Shown one piece after another: positions 25,298 to 34,779 of a stretch of 64,000 nt of DNA; the stretch's first letter is position 1; the number at the start of each line of letters is the position of its first letter. Source of the stretch: Paracoccaceae bacterium (GTDB lineage Bacteria; Pseudomonadota; Alphaproteobacteria; Rhodobacterales; Rhodobacteraceae); assembly GCA_006226775.1 (NCBI GenBank), contig SBGD01000081.1, positions 1-64,000 on the forward strand. The letters run 5' to 3'. The notes under the pieces are model-generated. The model did not search any database. It was given only the letters and a program-made list of their open reading frames with translations, and was not told the DNA's origin. Both the position numbers and the translations under genes were made by a program.

Positions 25298-26319
25298 GAT
25301 GTCACCTCTTGCATCGTATCGCGGCGGACCGGGGAAGGGATTTGTGCCTGTGCCAGGGCAAACAGCGCGATGAGGACGAGGGCTGCGCCAAGTGGCCAGA
25401 AATAGAGCGCAACGGTGGGGCGCAGGTAAAGCGGCGCGTCGGTGACGGGTTCGAGCCTGTCGATTTCGCGGTAGATGTCGGCCAGACCGCTGACGTCGGT
25501 GGCGCGGAAATAGAGCCCGCCGGTCGCCTCGGCGATCTGGCTCAGCGTGGCTTCGTCGAGATCCTGCGAGGGGTCCACGACCCGCTGGCCGAAGGCGGTG
25601 TTCATCACCATCCGCTCGGCGCCGACGCCGATGGTATAGATCCGCACGCCCAGCTTTTTCGCCAGGTCGGCGGCGGCCAGCGGCTGCATCACCCCGGCAT
25701 TGCTGGCGCCATCGGTCAGCAGAACCAGCACGCGGTCGCCCTCGGGCCGGTCCTTCAGGCGCTTGACCGAGATGGCGATGGCATCGCCGATGGCGGTTTC
25801 CGTGCCGGTCAGCCCGACCTGCGCCTGATCGAGAAGCTGGCGCACCACGTCGCGGTCAAAGGTCAGCGGCGCCTGCAGATAGGCACGGTCGGAAAACAGC
25901 ACCAGCCCGATCCGGTCGCCCTTGCGGCCCTCGATGAAGGCATCCGCGGCCTGCCGCACCACGCCAAGCCGCGTCGTCGGCTGGCCGTTCACCGCGAAAT
26001 CCTCGCGGCCCATGCTGCCCGAGAGGTCGATCGCCAGCATGATGTCACGTCCCTCGGCGGGCAGCGCAACCTCGGGGCCGACCATGGCGGGGCGGGCGAG
26101 GGCCGCCACCAGCAGCAGCCAGACGAGGGTCAACGCCGCCATCCGCAGCCAGTTGCGCCAGCCGGTGCGCGCCGCGGTGCCTGCCGAGCCGCGCAGCGCG
26201 GCAAAGAACGGCACGCGCAGCGCGCCTGCGGCGGAGGCGGGGGCGGGGTTCAGGGCGAAGCGGGCCAAGAGGGGCAGCGGCAGCAGCAGGAAGGCCAGCG
26301 GCCAGAGGAAGGTGATCAT
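25294..26319 (-). CDS. batA: BatA-like von Willebrand A domain protein
   Basis: A 341-residue membrane protein with two N-terminal spans, one C-terminal span, and an intact von Willebrand A domain. The MIDAS residues are in IMLAIDLSGSMGREDF, then LTGTETAIGDAI (Thr) and VLLTDGASNAG (Asp). AGGAGG precedes the ATG at 26319. The start overlaps the end of the DUF4381 gene and the stop overlaps the batB start, both as ATGA, so translation of the operon is tightly coupled. BatA and BatB are thought to form a membrane complex with the MoxR ATPase. Confidence 0.93.
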   Translation of the reverse strand: MITFLWPLAFLLLPLPLLARFALNPAPASAAGALRVPFFAALRGSAGTAARTGWRNWLRMAALTLVWLLLVAALARPAMVGPEVALPAEGRDIMLAIDLSGSMGREDFAVNGQPTTRLGVVRQAADAFIEGRKGDRIGLVLFSDRAYLQAPLTFDRDVVRQLLDQAQVGLTGTETAIGDAIAISVKRLKDRPEGDRVLVLLTDGASNAGVMQPLAAADLAKKLGVRIYTIGVGAERMVMNTAFGQRVVDPSQDLDEATLSQIAEATGGLYFRATDVSGLADIYREIDRLEPVTDAPLYLRPTVALYFWPLGAALVLIALFALAQAQIPSPVRRDTMQEVTS

Positions 26320-26795
26320 TTGTGCCTCCTGATCCAGGTCTCGGCCTCGGTGATCGCGGTTGCCAGCGCGGCGCGGTCGCGCGCGGGCGCATAGGGCGCA
26401 TTGGCGACAAAGGCCGCCGAGGCATCGGAGAATCCGCCCTTGCCCCGGCCCAGTTCGGCCACCCAGTCCGGCCCGGACATCCTGGCAAGGCGCTGCGCTT
26501 CGGGGCCGGTCAGCACGATGCGGCGCACCAGCACCGCCAGATCGGCGGCCACCTGCGGTGCGGCGGCATCGTCGCCCAAGCGGTCCTTCAGCGCCGCCAG
26601 CTCGTGCAGCGCAGCAAAGCGCACCGTTCTGCGGCGACGGTAGTCCAGCGCCAGAGCAGCCAGGGCAACAAGCACAACGAGCGCGATCAGCCCCCACCAG
26701 CCCGGCGCCAGCGGCCACCAGCCCACGGGCTCGGGCAGGCGGATGTCATGCAGCTTGGCCAGTTCGGCCTGGATTTCGGGGGAAAGCGGGGTCAT
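26316..26795 (-). CDS. DUF4381 family membrane protein
   Basis: A 159-residue protein with the DUF4381 layout: a short periplasmic N-terminus containing DIRLPEPVGWWPLAPGWWG, one membrane span (LIALVVLVALAALAL), then a basic cytoplasmic domain (DYRRRRTVRFAALHELAALK) that ends RHK. DUF4381 genes almost always sit between DUF58 and batA, as here. Both ends overlap neighbouring genes by four bases (ATGA), which places it firmly in the Bat operon. It probably tethers the cytoplasmic components to BatA and BatB; this is inferred from genomic context. Confidence 0.88.
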   Translation of the reverse strand: MTPLSPEIQAELAKLHDIRLPEPVGWWPLAPGWWGLIALVVLVALAALALDYRRRRTVRFAALHELAALKDRLGDDAAAPQVAADLAVLVRRIVLTGPEAQRLARMSGPDWVAELGRGKGGFSDASAAFVANAPYAPARDRAALATAITEAETWIRRHK

Positions 26796-27739
26796 GCGGC
26801 CCTCCGTCGGCTTTGCGCGCGGGGGCGGGCCATCCGGCGCGGATGCAGCAGGCTCTTCGGATCGTCCGACGTGGCAATGCTGTGCCAGGCCATCCCGGTC
26901 TTGCGCGCCAGACGCTGCAAGGCGGCCTGCCTGCCCTCGAAGGCGCGGGCGTGGCGGTCCAGATCGGCGCGGCTCATCGCGCTGAGTGCCAGCACCGAAG
27001 CGCCATCGCTGAGCTTGCCGCCGCGCGGCGGCAGGCGGGCATCGAGCGGATCGTGAACGGAAATCAGCGTGACATGGGCGCGATGGGCAAGGCGGCGCAA
27101 CTCGCGCTCGACCTGCGGCCCGTGATCGGCGAAATCGCTGATGACAAAGGCCAGCGTGCCGGGGCGGCAGACATGGCGCAGCTTTCTGAGCGCGCTGTGC
27201 ATCGGCACCTCACCGCCTGTAGGCTGGTCCATCCGCGTGCCTTCGCTGGCGGCATGCAGAAAGGCCAGCATCGCGGTCCGCGTCCGCGCGGCGGGAAATT
27301 CCAGCAGCCCCGCCCGTGTCAGGACGAAGCCGCCGATCCGGTCGCCGCCATCAAGCCCCACCCAGGCCAGCATCGCCGCGATCTCGGCGGCCAGATGCGC
27401 CTTGAACCGGACCTTGGTGCCGAACTGCATCATCGCGCGCAGATCCAGCAGCAGATAGACCGGGCGCTCGCGTTCCTCGTGGAACAGCTTGGTATGCACC
27501 TCGGTGCTGCGCGCGGTCAGGCGCCAGTCGATGGTGCGGATGTCGTCGCCGGGCTGATAGGCGCGGGATTCGGCATATTCCATGCCGCGCCCGTAATAGA
27601 CCGAGGCATTTGCGCCCCACATATGCGTGCTGGCCCGCCCGCCGGGGGCAAAGCCGGTCAGCGCGCGGTCGGGGCGCGCGCGGATCAGCGCGGCGGGGCT
27701 GATCTCAATGCCGGTGGCGTATTGGGTGGGATCGGACAT
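26792..27739 (-). CDS. DUF58 domain protein of the Bat operon
   Basis: A 315-residue soluble protein with the DUF58 signature ESRAYQPGDDIRTIDWRLTA and TEVHTKLFHEERERPVYLLL. It is a distant von Willebrand A relative: LLLDLRAMM takes the place of the MIDAS strand. The C-terminus is basic (HPRRMARPRAQSRRRAA). It lies 10 bases downstream of moxR and overlaps the DUF4381 start by four bases. DUF58 proteins partner MoxR ATPases; a role as an adaptor is inferred from that association. Confidence 0.9.
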   Translation of the reverse strand: MSDPTQYATGIEISPAALIRARPDRALTGFAPGGRASTHMWGANASVYYGRGMEYAESRAYQPGDDIRTIDWRLTARSTEVHTKLFHEERERPVYLLLDLRAMMQFGTKVRFKAHLAAEIAAMLAWVGLDGGDRIGGFVLTRAGLLEFPAARTRTAMLAFLHAASEGTRMDQPTGGEVPMHSALRKLRHVCRPGTLAFVISDFADHGPQVERELRRLAHRAHVTLISVHDPLDARLPPRGGKLSDGASVLALSAMSRADLDRHARAFEGRQAALQRLARKTGMAWHSIATSDDPKSLLHPRRMARPRAQSRRRAA

Positions 27740-27749
27740 GGCGCGCCCC

Positions 27750-28733
<984 letters not shown>

Positions 28734-28888
28734 GACAGCCTCGGTGATACGTGGGTGCGCGTGAGTGGTGGCACGTCGGGGCGCGGCTTGGGTCTTGGAC
28801 AGGCGCGGCGCGGGTTTCGGATCAGGCCCCTCGCGGGCGATCTGCGCGGCCCTGCCCTTTCGGACCGGGCCGCGACAGCACGGGCCGC

Positions 28889-29563
28889 CTAGCCAAGATC
28901 GCCCTGTTGCGGGATCGCGTTGATGCCGAAGCTGCGCACCAGGACCGAATCCTCGATTTCCTTCAGCGCGAGGTTGGCGGCGAAATAATCCTCCTGGTCG
29001 ATCAACGCCGCCGCCTGCTTGAGGTGGTCCATGCTGGAGGCCTCGGGCAGCAGCGCGGCAGAGATGTTCACGTCGATCGAAGCGACGCGCAGCACGTCGA
29101 TGGCCGCGTCCTTGTCACCGGCCTGCATCAAGCCGTTGGCCTTTTCCAGCGCGGCCCGGGTGTCCCCGGTCGCCCGGAAGGATTCGCTCAGCGCCATGGA
29201 CAGGTCGAAGGGCAGGTAATCCGGCCCGGCCTCGGTGTCCCCGCTGCCCGCGATGCGCAGCGCCTGCAGGTCGCTCTCGCCCTCGGTCAGCGCGCGGGTC
29301 GCGTCGGCGATATGTGTCCGGGCGACGTCGATCTGGTTGTCGAGAAGCGCGAGGCGCGCCTGACGGGCATTCGCCAGCGTCGCAAGGGCCGCGTCGGCGG
29401 TTTTCAGCAGCCCTTGCTGGGTCTTGTAGGGCGCTTGCGCGGTGGCTTCGGCGGCTGCCGCGGTTTCGACCGCATCCGCGGCGAAAGCGCCAATCGCGCC
29501 AATCGGGCTGGCGGCCATGAGGCCCGCCAGCGTCGTGGCGAGGAGTTTGTTTCTGGTCGTCAT
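28889..29563 (-). CDS. YfdX family periplasmic protein
   Basis: A 224-residue exported protein. The signal peptide runs from MTTRNKLLATTLAGLMAAS to the AFAADA cleavage region, followed by an alanine-rich helical YfdX domain: QQGLLKTADAALATLANARQ, ARTHIADATRALTEGE, DYLPFDLSM, AIDVLRVASIDVNISAALLP and DQEDYFAANLALKEIEDSV. The start at 29563 is preceded by AAAGGA. In Escherichia coli yfdX is controlled by the EvgAS acid-response system. Here it lies immediately downstream of a two-component system (29640-31710) in the same direction, which is likely its regulator. Confidence 0.9.
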   Translation of the reverse strand: MTTRNKLLATTLAGLMAASPIGAIGAFAADAVETAAAAEATAQAPYKTQQGLLKTADAALATLANARQARLALLDNQIDVARTHIADATRALTEGESDLQALRIAGSGDTEAGPDYLPFDLSMALSESFRATGDTRAALEKANGLMQAGDKDAAIDVLRVASIDVNISAALLPEASSMDHLKQAAALIDQEDYFAANLALKEIEDSVLVRSFGINAIPQQGDLG

Positions 29564-29639
29564 CGGAGCATTCCTTTCCGGGCAGAATTGCGATGACGGC
29601 ACTCTGCGCTCCGTTCCTTTCCGCTGCTTGTGCGGGAGT

Positions 29640-31046
29640 TTAACTCTTTGACAAGTTCCCGCGCCCGGCACCTGCCTTCGGCGGCGCGACCGGCGGGAAG
29701 GTCAGGCTCACGCGCAGGCCCGGGTCGTTGTCCGACAGGTCCAGCGCAACGCCGTGGCGCAGGGCTATCGCCTGCACCAGCGCAAGGCCGAGACCGCTGC
29801 CGCCGCCGCTGCGGCTGCGGTCGAGCCGGTAAAACGGATCGAACACGCGGGATCGCGCGTTTTCGGGAATGCCCGGGCCGCGGTCGGCGATGACAACCCG
29901 CGCCGCGCCCTGCCGGCTGTCCAGAACGATCTCGATCGCGTTGCCCGCCGGGCCGTGCGTGATCGCGTTCTGGATCAGGTTGGCGATCATCTGCCGGATC
30001 ATCCGCGCATCGCCCAGGACCGGCGCGACAGGGGTCGCGGGCGCGACAAGCGTGAGGGTCTGGCCGCGTTCCTCGGCGAGGGGGGCGAAGGTCTCGACAA
30101 GCTCGGTGAGCAGTGGCATCAGGTCGAAGTGCTCAAAGGCGATGTCCCGGGCCCCGCTCTCGATCCGCGAGATCCGCAGGATCGTGTCGAAGATGGCGTT
30201 CAGGCGGGCGAGGTCGGCCTCGGCCTCCTCGATGGCCGCCTCGACGTCCCTGCCCTGCCGGGTCAGGTCGCGCGCCGATTGCAGCGAGAGTTGCGCGCGC
30301 GACAGCGGCGTCTTGAGGTCATGCGCCACCGCCGCCGCCGTGGATTTCGTGGTGATCATCAGGCTGGACAAACGGTCGAGATGGGCGTTGACGCGCGCCG
30401 AGATGCGGTCGATCTGATCGGTTCCGCCCGGCGTCGGCACGCGCGCCTCCGTGTCCCCCTCCGACACCCGGGCCAGGGCCGCATCCAGCGCGTTGAGCTT
30501 TCTCAGGCTTCGGCGGCTTGCCATATAGCCGATGAGCAGGATCGTCGTTCCGGCCAGCAGGCCGGCCGCGCCAAGCGCCACGACGAGGCGGCGCTCGGTC
30601 GCGGCGACCAGCGACAGGTCGTGACCGATGACCAGCACGACCTGATCGAACCGCGCGGTGTGGACGTAAAAGCGCAGCCGCCCAATGTCCTGACCCGAAA
30701 GCGCCAGTTCGGTCCTTTGAAACCGGACGTCCCTTGGCGCCCGGGCGATGTTCCCGGCCAGTTTCAGGCCATCCGCCCCGAAGGCGCCAAGCGCGCGGCG
30801 CGACAGGGCGACGGGGGTGTCGATCTCGGCGATGGTGCGGATCAGCGCGGCTTCGCCCCCCTTGTCGTAGATCTCGCGCAGCATGACCTGTTCGGCCAGG
30901 ATCTGGCGCTGGATTTCGCGCTCCAGTGTCTGCTGGACGAAAGCAAAGGCCGCGAGGGCCGCGACGAACAGGGTCGCGGCCACCGCAACCGCGGCAAAGA
31001 CGGCGGTGCGGAAGGCCGAGCCCGAGAAGACATTAGCGCGGTCCAT
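29640..31046 (-). CDS. Membrane histidine kinase, paralogue of the one at 17453
   Basis: A 468-residue sensor kinase with spans near residues 15-37 and 157-176, a periplasmic domain of about 120 residues, HAMP, and a kinase core: His242 in AVAHDLKTPLSRAQL, N box IANLIQNAITHGPAGN, G1 IADRGPGIPEN, F box FDPFYRLDRSRSG, G2 GSGLGLALVQAI. The start MDRANVFSGSAF and the 14-base overlap with its regulator mirror the pair at 16789-18823, whereas the periplasmic domains differ, so the two systems are paralogous but sense different signals. It is followed 76 bases later by yfdX. Confidence 0.94.
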   Translation of the reverse strand: MDRANVFSGSAFRTAVFAAVAVAATLFVAALAAFAFVQQTLEREIQRQILAEQVMLREIYDKGGEAALIRTIAEIDTPVALSRRALGAFGADGLKLAGNIARAPRDVRFQRTELALSGQDIGRLRFYVHTARFDQVVLVIGHDLSLVAATERRLVVALGAAGLLAGTTILLIGYMASRRSLRKLNALDAALARVSEGDTEARVPTPGGTDQIDRISARVNAHLDRLSSLMITTKSTAAAVAHDLKTPLSRAQLSLQSARDLTRQGRDVEAAIEEAEADLARLNAIFDTILRISRIESGARDIAFEHFDLMPLLTELVETFAPLAEERGQTLTLVAPATPVAPVLGDARMIRQMIANLIQNAITHGPAGNAIEIVLDSRQGAARVVIADRGPGIPENARSRVFDPFYRLDRSRSGGGSGLGLALVQAIALRHGVALDLSDNDPGLRVSLTFPPVAPPKAGAGRGNLSKS

Positions 31047-31710
31047 GCATGATGTATCCGGAGTTGCGCAGGGTATGGATCAGGGCCACGTCGAAGGGCT
31101 TGTCGATCTTGGCGCGCAACCGGCTGATATGGGTCTCGACGACGGTCGTGCCCGGCTCGAAGTTGAAATCCCAGACCTGTTCCAGCAGCATCGTCCGCGT
31201 CACCACGCGCCCGGCGTTGCGCATCAGGACCTCGAGCAGGGCAAACTCCTTGGATTGCAGCTCGATCGTCACCCCCTGACGCCGGGCAGAGCGGGCGAGA
31301 AGGTCGAGCTGCAGGTCATGCACCTCAAGCGTCGTGGCCTCGGGCGCACCTGCGCGGCGCCGGGTCAGGGCGGCGATCCGGGCCAGAAGCTCCGAGATGT
31401 GGAAGGGCTTGGCCAGGTAGTCGTCGCCGCCCGCCTCGAGCCCCGCGACGCGGTCGTCGACATCGCCCAACGCGGTCAGGAAGATCACCGGCAGGTCGTT
31501 GCGCGCCGCCCGCAGCGCGCGGACCACCGACATGCCGTCCATGCCCGGCATCATCCGGTCGAGGATGGCAAGGTCGCAGGAATTGTAGAGACAATAGCTC
31601 AGCGCATCGCGGCCATCGGCAACGCGGTCGACGCTGTGACCGGCCTCCTTCAGGCCGCGGATGGTGAACTCGGCCACCCGGTCGTCATCTTCCGCGAGAA
31701 GGATTTTCAC
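31033..31710 (-). CDS. OmpR/PhoB-type response regulator, paralogue of the one at 16789
   Basis: A 225-residue regulator with phosphoacceptor Asp51 (LAILDRMMPGMDG), conserved Lys in YLAKPFHISE and a C-terminal winged helix (ETHISRLRAKIDKPF, ending YIMHGPR). I place the start at the GTG at 31710, which gives VKILLAEDDD and exactly the length of the paralogue; the longer frame has no family sequence ahead of it. The ribosome site is weak. It overlaps its kinase by 14 bases. Downstream yfdX is the probable target. Confidence 0.92.
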   Translation of the reverse strand: MKILLAEDDDRVAEFTIRGLKEAGHSVDRVADGRDALSYCLYNSCDLAILDRMMPGMDGMSVVRALRAARNDLPVIFLTALGDVDDRVAGLEAGGDDYLAKPFHISELLARIAALTRRRAGAPEATTLEVHDLQLDLLARSARRQGVTIELQSKEFALLEVLMRNAGRVVTRTMLLEQVWDFNFEPGTTVVETHISRLRAKIDKPFDVALIHTLRNSGYIMHGPR

Positions 31711-32102
31711 CGGCACGGCCTGCGGCGGGCGGTTGCGACAAGGCCAGCCCTGCCTCTGGAATTCGGGCGGCGTGTCATCGGAAACGGCATCATGGTCCAT
31801 CCGCTCAAGGGTTGCGATCTCAGCCGCGGTCTGCGCATCTCCCGCTCCGGAACGGCAGGAAATCGGCAGACCTCAGGTGTCTTTCCCTGGCCCGCTGCCA
31901 TGTCGCGGACCTGGCGGAAAGCTTACATCGACGCAAGGAACCGCGACAAGGCCCCGGTCGTGCGCCGGGATTTTGCCAGCAAAAAGAACGGCAAGGGCCG
32001 GTATCCCGAAACAGGCCGGTTGCGACCGCCGTGCAGCGGCTGTTGAATTCGAGGACGGATTGAGTAGGGTCGACCCTTGCCAGACCGGACCCATCGGAAC
32101 AC
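31711..32102. other. Divergent intergenic region of 392 bases with no gene seen
   Basis: This spacer separates the leftward two-component system from the rightward patatin gene and must hold both promoters. I see no open frame with coding character, no RNA gene and no clear -35/-10 pair. GC content drops slightly around 31960-32000. Confidence 0.5.
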
Positions 32103-33239
32103 ATGCCCAGATCAACCGAGTCCAGCTTCAAGACCGCGCTTGTTCTGCAAGGCGGCGGCGCACGGGGTGCCTACCAGGTCGGGGCGCTCAAGGCGATTGC
32201 CGAGATCACGCGCAGGCGAAGATCGCCGTTCCAGATCGTCTGCGGCTCCTCCGTCGGCGCCCTGAACGCCGCGCCGTTCGCGGCATGGTCCAACGACATC
32301 CGCCACGGCATCCGGCATCTCGAAAACCTGTGGCGCGCGCTCGATTGCGGCGCGATCTACGACACCGGGATGCTGACGCTCCTGGGAACCGGGGCGCGCT
32401 GGGCCTGGACGCTGTTTTTCGGCCATCTCGGCGCCGGCGCGCCCGGCGCCTTCCTCGACAACGCGCCCTTGGGCCGGCTGCTCGACCGCGAATTCGACCG
32501 GCGCCACATTGCCGATGCGATCCGCTCGGGCACGCTGCATGCGCTCTGCATCACCGCGTCGAGCTATGACGAGGGCAAGGCGATCACCTTTTTCGAGGGG
32601 GCCGCGGGGCTTGAGAACTGGGACCGCGCCCGCCGCCGCGGCGTGCGTGCGGACATCGGGGCGCGGCATCTCCTGGCGTCTTCCGCGCTGCCTTTCGCCT
32701 TCGCGCCGGTGCGGATCGGGGGGCGCTTTTTCGGCGATGGCTCGCTTCGGCTGACCGCGCCGCTGTCGCCCGCGATCCACACCGGGGCGGACCGGATCCT
32801 GGTGATCGCGGCCCGCGACGCCGGCCGCCCGGACCTGCCGCCGCCGGCCACGACCTCGCCCACCTTCGGCGAGATGGCCGGCCATGCGCTCGACATCCTT
32901 TTCAACGACAATCTCGACTCCGACCACGAGCGGCTGTCGCGCATCAACCAGACGCTCGCGCTCTTGACCGAGGAGGCGAGGCTCGAGACACCGCTCAGGA
33001 CCATCGAAACCCTGATGCTCTCGCCCTCGGAAGACCTGCGCCTTATCGCGCGGCAGCATCAGCACGACCTTCCCCGGGCGATCCGGCTCTTGATGCGCAG
33101 TCTCGGCTCCTGGGGCAGCGACGGGCGGCTGGTCAGCTACCTGCTGTTCGAGCCCGGCTATGTCGGCGCGCTGATCGACCTTGGCCATGACGACACCATG
33201 GCCCGCGCCGGGGAGATCCGCGCCTTCCTCGAGCGCTGA
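32103..33239 (+). CDS. Patatin-like phospholipase
   Basis: A 378-residue serine lipid hydrolase with no signal peptide. The oxyanion hole is LVLQGGGARGAYQVG, the nucleophile Ser50 lies in CGSSVGALNAAP, and the catalytic Asp in FFGDGSLRLTAPLSPAI. The C-terminal third contains ETLMLSPSEDLRLIARQHQHD, found in a subgroup of bacterial patatins. It is not closely related to the DUF3734 patatin at 20323. It stands alone between divergent and convergent neighbours. A 20-base inverted repeat surrounds its stop codon. Confidence 0.92.
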   Translation: MPRSTESSFKTALVLQGGGARGAYQVGALKAIAEITRRRRSPFQIVCGSSVGALNAAPFAAWSNDIRHGIRHLENLWRALDCGAIYDTGMLTLLGTGARWAWTLFFGHLGAGAPGAFLDNAPLGRLLDREFDRRHIADAIRSGTLHALCITASSYDEGKAITFFEGAAGLENWDRARRRGVRADIGARHLLASSALPFAFAPVRIGGRFFGDGSLRLTAPLSPAIHTGADRILVIAARDAGRPDLPPPATTSPTFGEMAGHALDILFNDNLDSDHERLSRINQTLALLTEEARLETPLRTIETLMLSPSEDLRLIARQHQHDLPRAIRLLMRSLGSWGSDGRLVSYLLFEPGYVGALIDLGHDDTMARAGEIRAFLER

Positions 33240-33272
33240 GCCATCGCCGCGCGCCATGGTGTCGTCATGGCC
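33183..33272. terminator. 20-bp perfect inverted repeat around the patatin stop codon
   Basis: GGCCATGACGACACCATGGC at 33183-33202, inside the patatin C-terminus, is repeated exactly in inverse orientation at 33253-33272, beyond the stop. The arms would form a long stem with a loop of 50 bases containing the stop codon. It lies between convergent genes, so a bidirectional terminator or mRNA-stabilising structure is plausible; there is no T-run. The inverse copy could also have arisen by a local inverted duplication. Confidence 0.5.
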
Positions 33273-33277
33273 CGGGG

Positions 33278-34713
33278 TCAATGCAATTGCGTGACGAACC
33301 ACGTGACGAGGTAGCTGTCGACGGCCAGCGACCCGCCCTCGAAGCCGTAGCCGGACTCGCCCAGGCCACCGAACGGCGTTTCCGGCAGGGCCAGCCCGAG
33401 ATGGTTGATCGTCATCATGCCCGAGCGCACCTCGTCGCGCAGCCGCTGCTGGGTGTGGCCGCTGCGGGCATAACCGAAGGCCCCGAGGCCGCAGGGCAGG
33501 CGATTGGCTTTCTCGATGGCCGCGTCAAGCTCGGTGTAGCGGTTGATGATGGCAACCGGGCCGAAGGGTTCCTCGTTCATGATCCGGGCCTGCGCCGGCA
33601 CGTCGGTCAGCACCGTGGGCTCGAAGAAATACCCCTTGTTGCCCATCCGGCGGCCGCCGGTGACGACCTGCGCGCCGCGGTCCCTGGCATCCTCGATCAT
33701 CCCTTCCAGCGCCGGGATGCGGCGGTCGTTGGCAAGCGGGCCCATGTCCACGCCCTCGGCGTCTCCGGGGCGATACGGAGCGATCTGGCATACGCCGTGA
33801 ACCCGTCGAGGAAGGTGTCGAAGGCCGGGTCCTCGACCAGAAAGCGCGTCGGCGACACGCAGATCTGGCCGGCATTGCGGTACTTGAAGGTGGCGAGGTC
33901 GGACACCGCCCTGTCGATATCCGCATCTGCCGCAATGATCGCGGGGCCGTGCCCGCCAAGCTCCATCGTCGCGCGTTTCATGTATTGCCCGGCCATGGCG
34001 GCCAGGTGCTTGCCCACGGCGGTCGAGCCGGTGAAGCTGATCTTGTGCACCGCGGGATGGGGGATCAGGTAGGATGAGATCTCGGCCGGATCGCCATAGA
34101 CCAGCCCGATGACTCCCGCGGGAACCGCGGCCTCGGCAAAGCAGCGGATCATCCGGGCGGGGGCGGCCGGGGTCTCTTCGGGGGCCTTGACGATGGTGGC
34201 GCAGCCGACGCCAACCGCGGCGGCCATCTTCTTGACGATCTGGCTGACCGGGAAATTCTACGGCGTGAAGGTCACCACCACGCCGACCGGGTCCTTGACG
34301 GTATATTGATGCACCCCCTCCTGGCGGGCGGGAATGACCTGGCCATAGGTGCGGCGCGCCTCTTCGGCGTACTAGTCGGTCATGTCGGCCGCCCCCATGA
34401 CCTCGCCCACCGCCTGGTCCAGCGGTTTGCCCTGTTCCAGCGTCATCAGCGCGGCGATTGCCTTTGCATCCGCCTGCAGCCGCGACGCAGCATCGCGCAG
34501 GATCCGGTAGCGCTCGAACACCGAGGTCTTGCGCCAGGTGGCAAAGGCCCGCTCGGCCGCGGCAAGGGCTGCGTCCAGATCGGCCTTGCCGGCATGGGCC
34601 AGGCGACCGATTTCCTCTTCCGTGGCCGGGTTGATCACCGGCAGCGTGCGGCCATCGGCGGCGTCGCGCCACTGGCCATCGATGAAAAGCTGGGTATCGG
34701 GATAGTCCGTCAT
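33278..34713 (-). pseudogene. NAD-dependent aldehyde dehydrogenase (succinate-semialdehyde type), broken by two TAG stops and a frameshift
   Basis: The intact gene would encode about 478 residues of the aldehyde dehydrogenase superfamily, oxidising an aldehyde to its acid with NAD(P). It begins FIDGQWRDAADGRTLPVINP and has the catalytic Glu in [11 protein letters not shown], Cys in [14 protein letters not shown] and the ending NHLGLALPETPFGGLGESGY. It is interrupted by TAG at 34374-34372 (after AADMTD), TAG at 34260-34258 inside FTP-NFPVSQI, where the family has Trp, and a one-base deletion near 33766 in a CCGG run after YARSLRIAP. As last gene after dctPQM it probably oxidised the imported substrate. 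The gene is non-functional unless the stops are sequence errors. Confidence 0.92.
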
Positions 34714-34779
34714 GTCAAACCCTGTGTTGCCCCGGGCATCGGCCCGGCCTTGGTGAATGGGTGCCGCCGCGTCGCGGCC

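Noticed and set aside
31711-32102. A tRNA or small regulatory RNA in the long divergent spacer
   Set aside because: No cloverleaf, no strong hairpin with T-run and no recognisable promoter pair could be found by eye.
33278-34713. Stop-codon recoding (TAG read as an amino acid) in this genome
   Set aside because: TAG is used as a normal terminator in other genes here (the DUF488 and DUF3096 genes), and the aldehyde dehydrogenase also has a frameshift, so decay or sequence error fits better.
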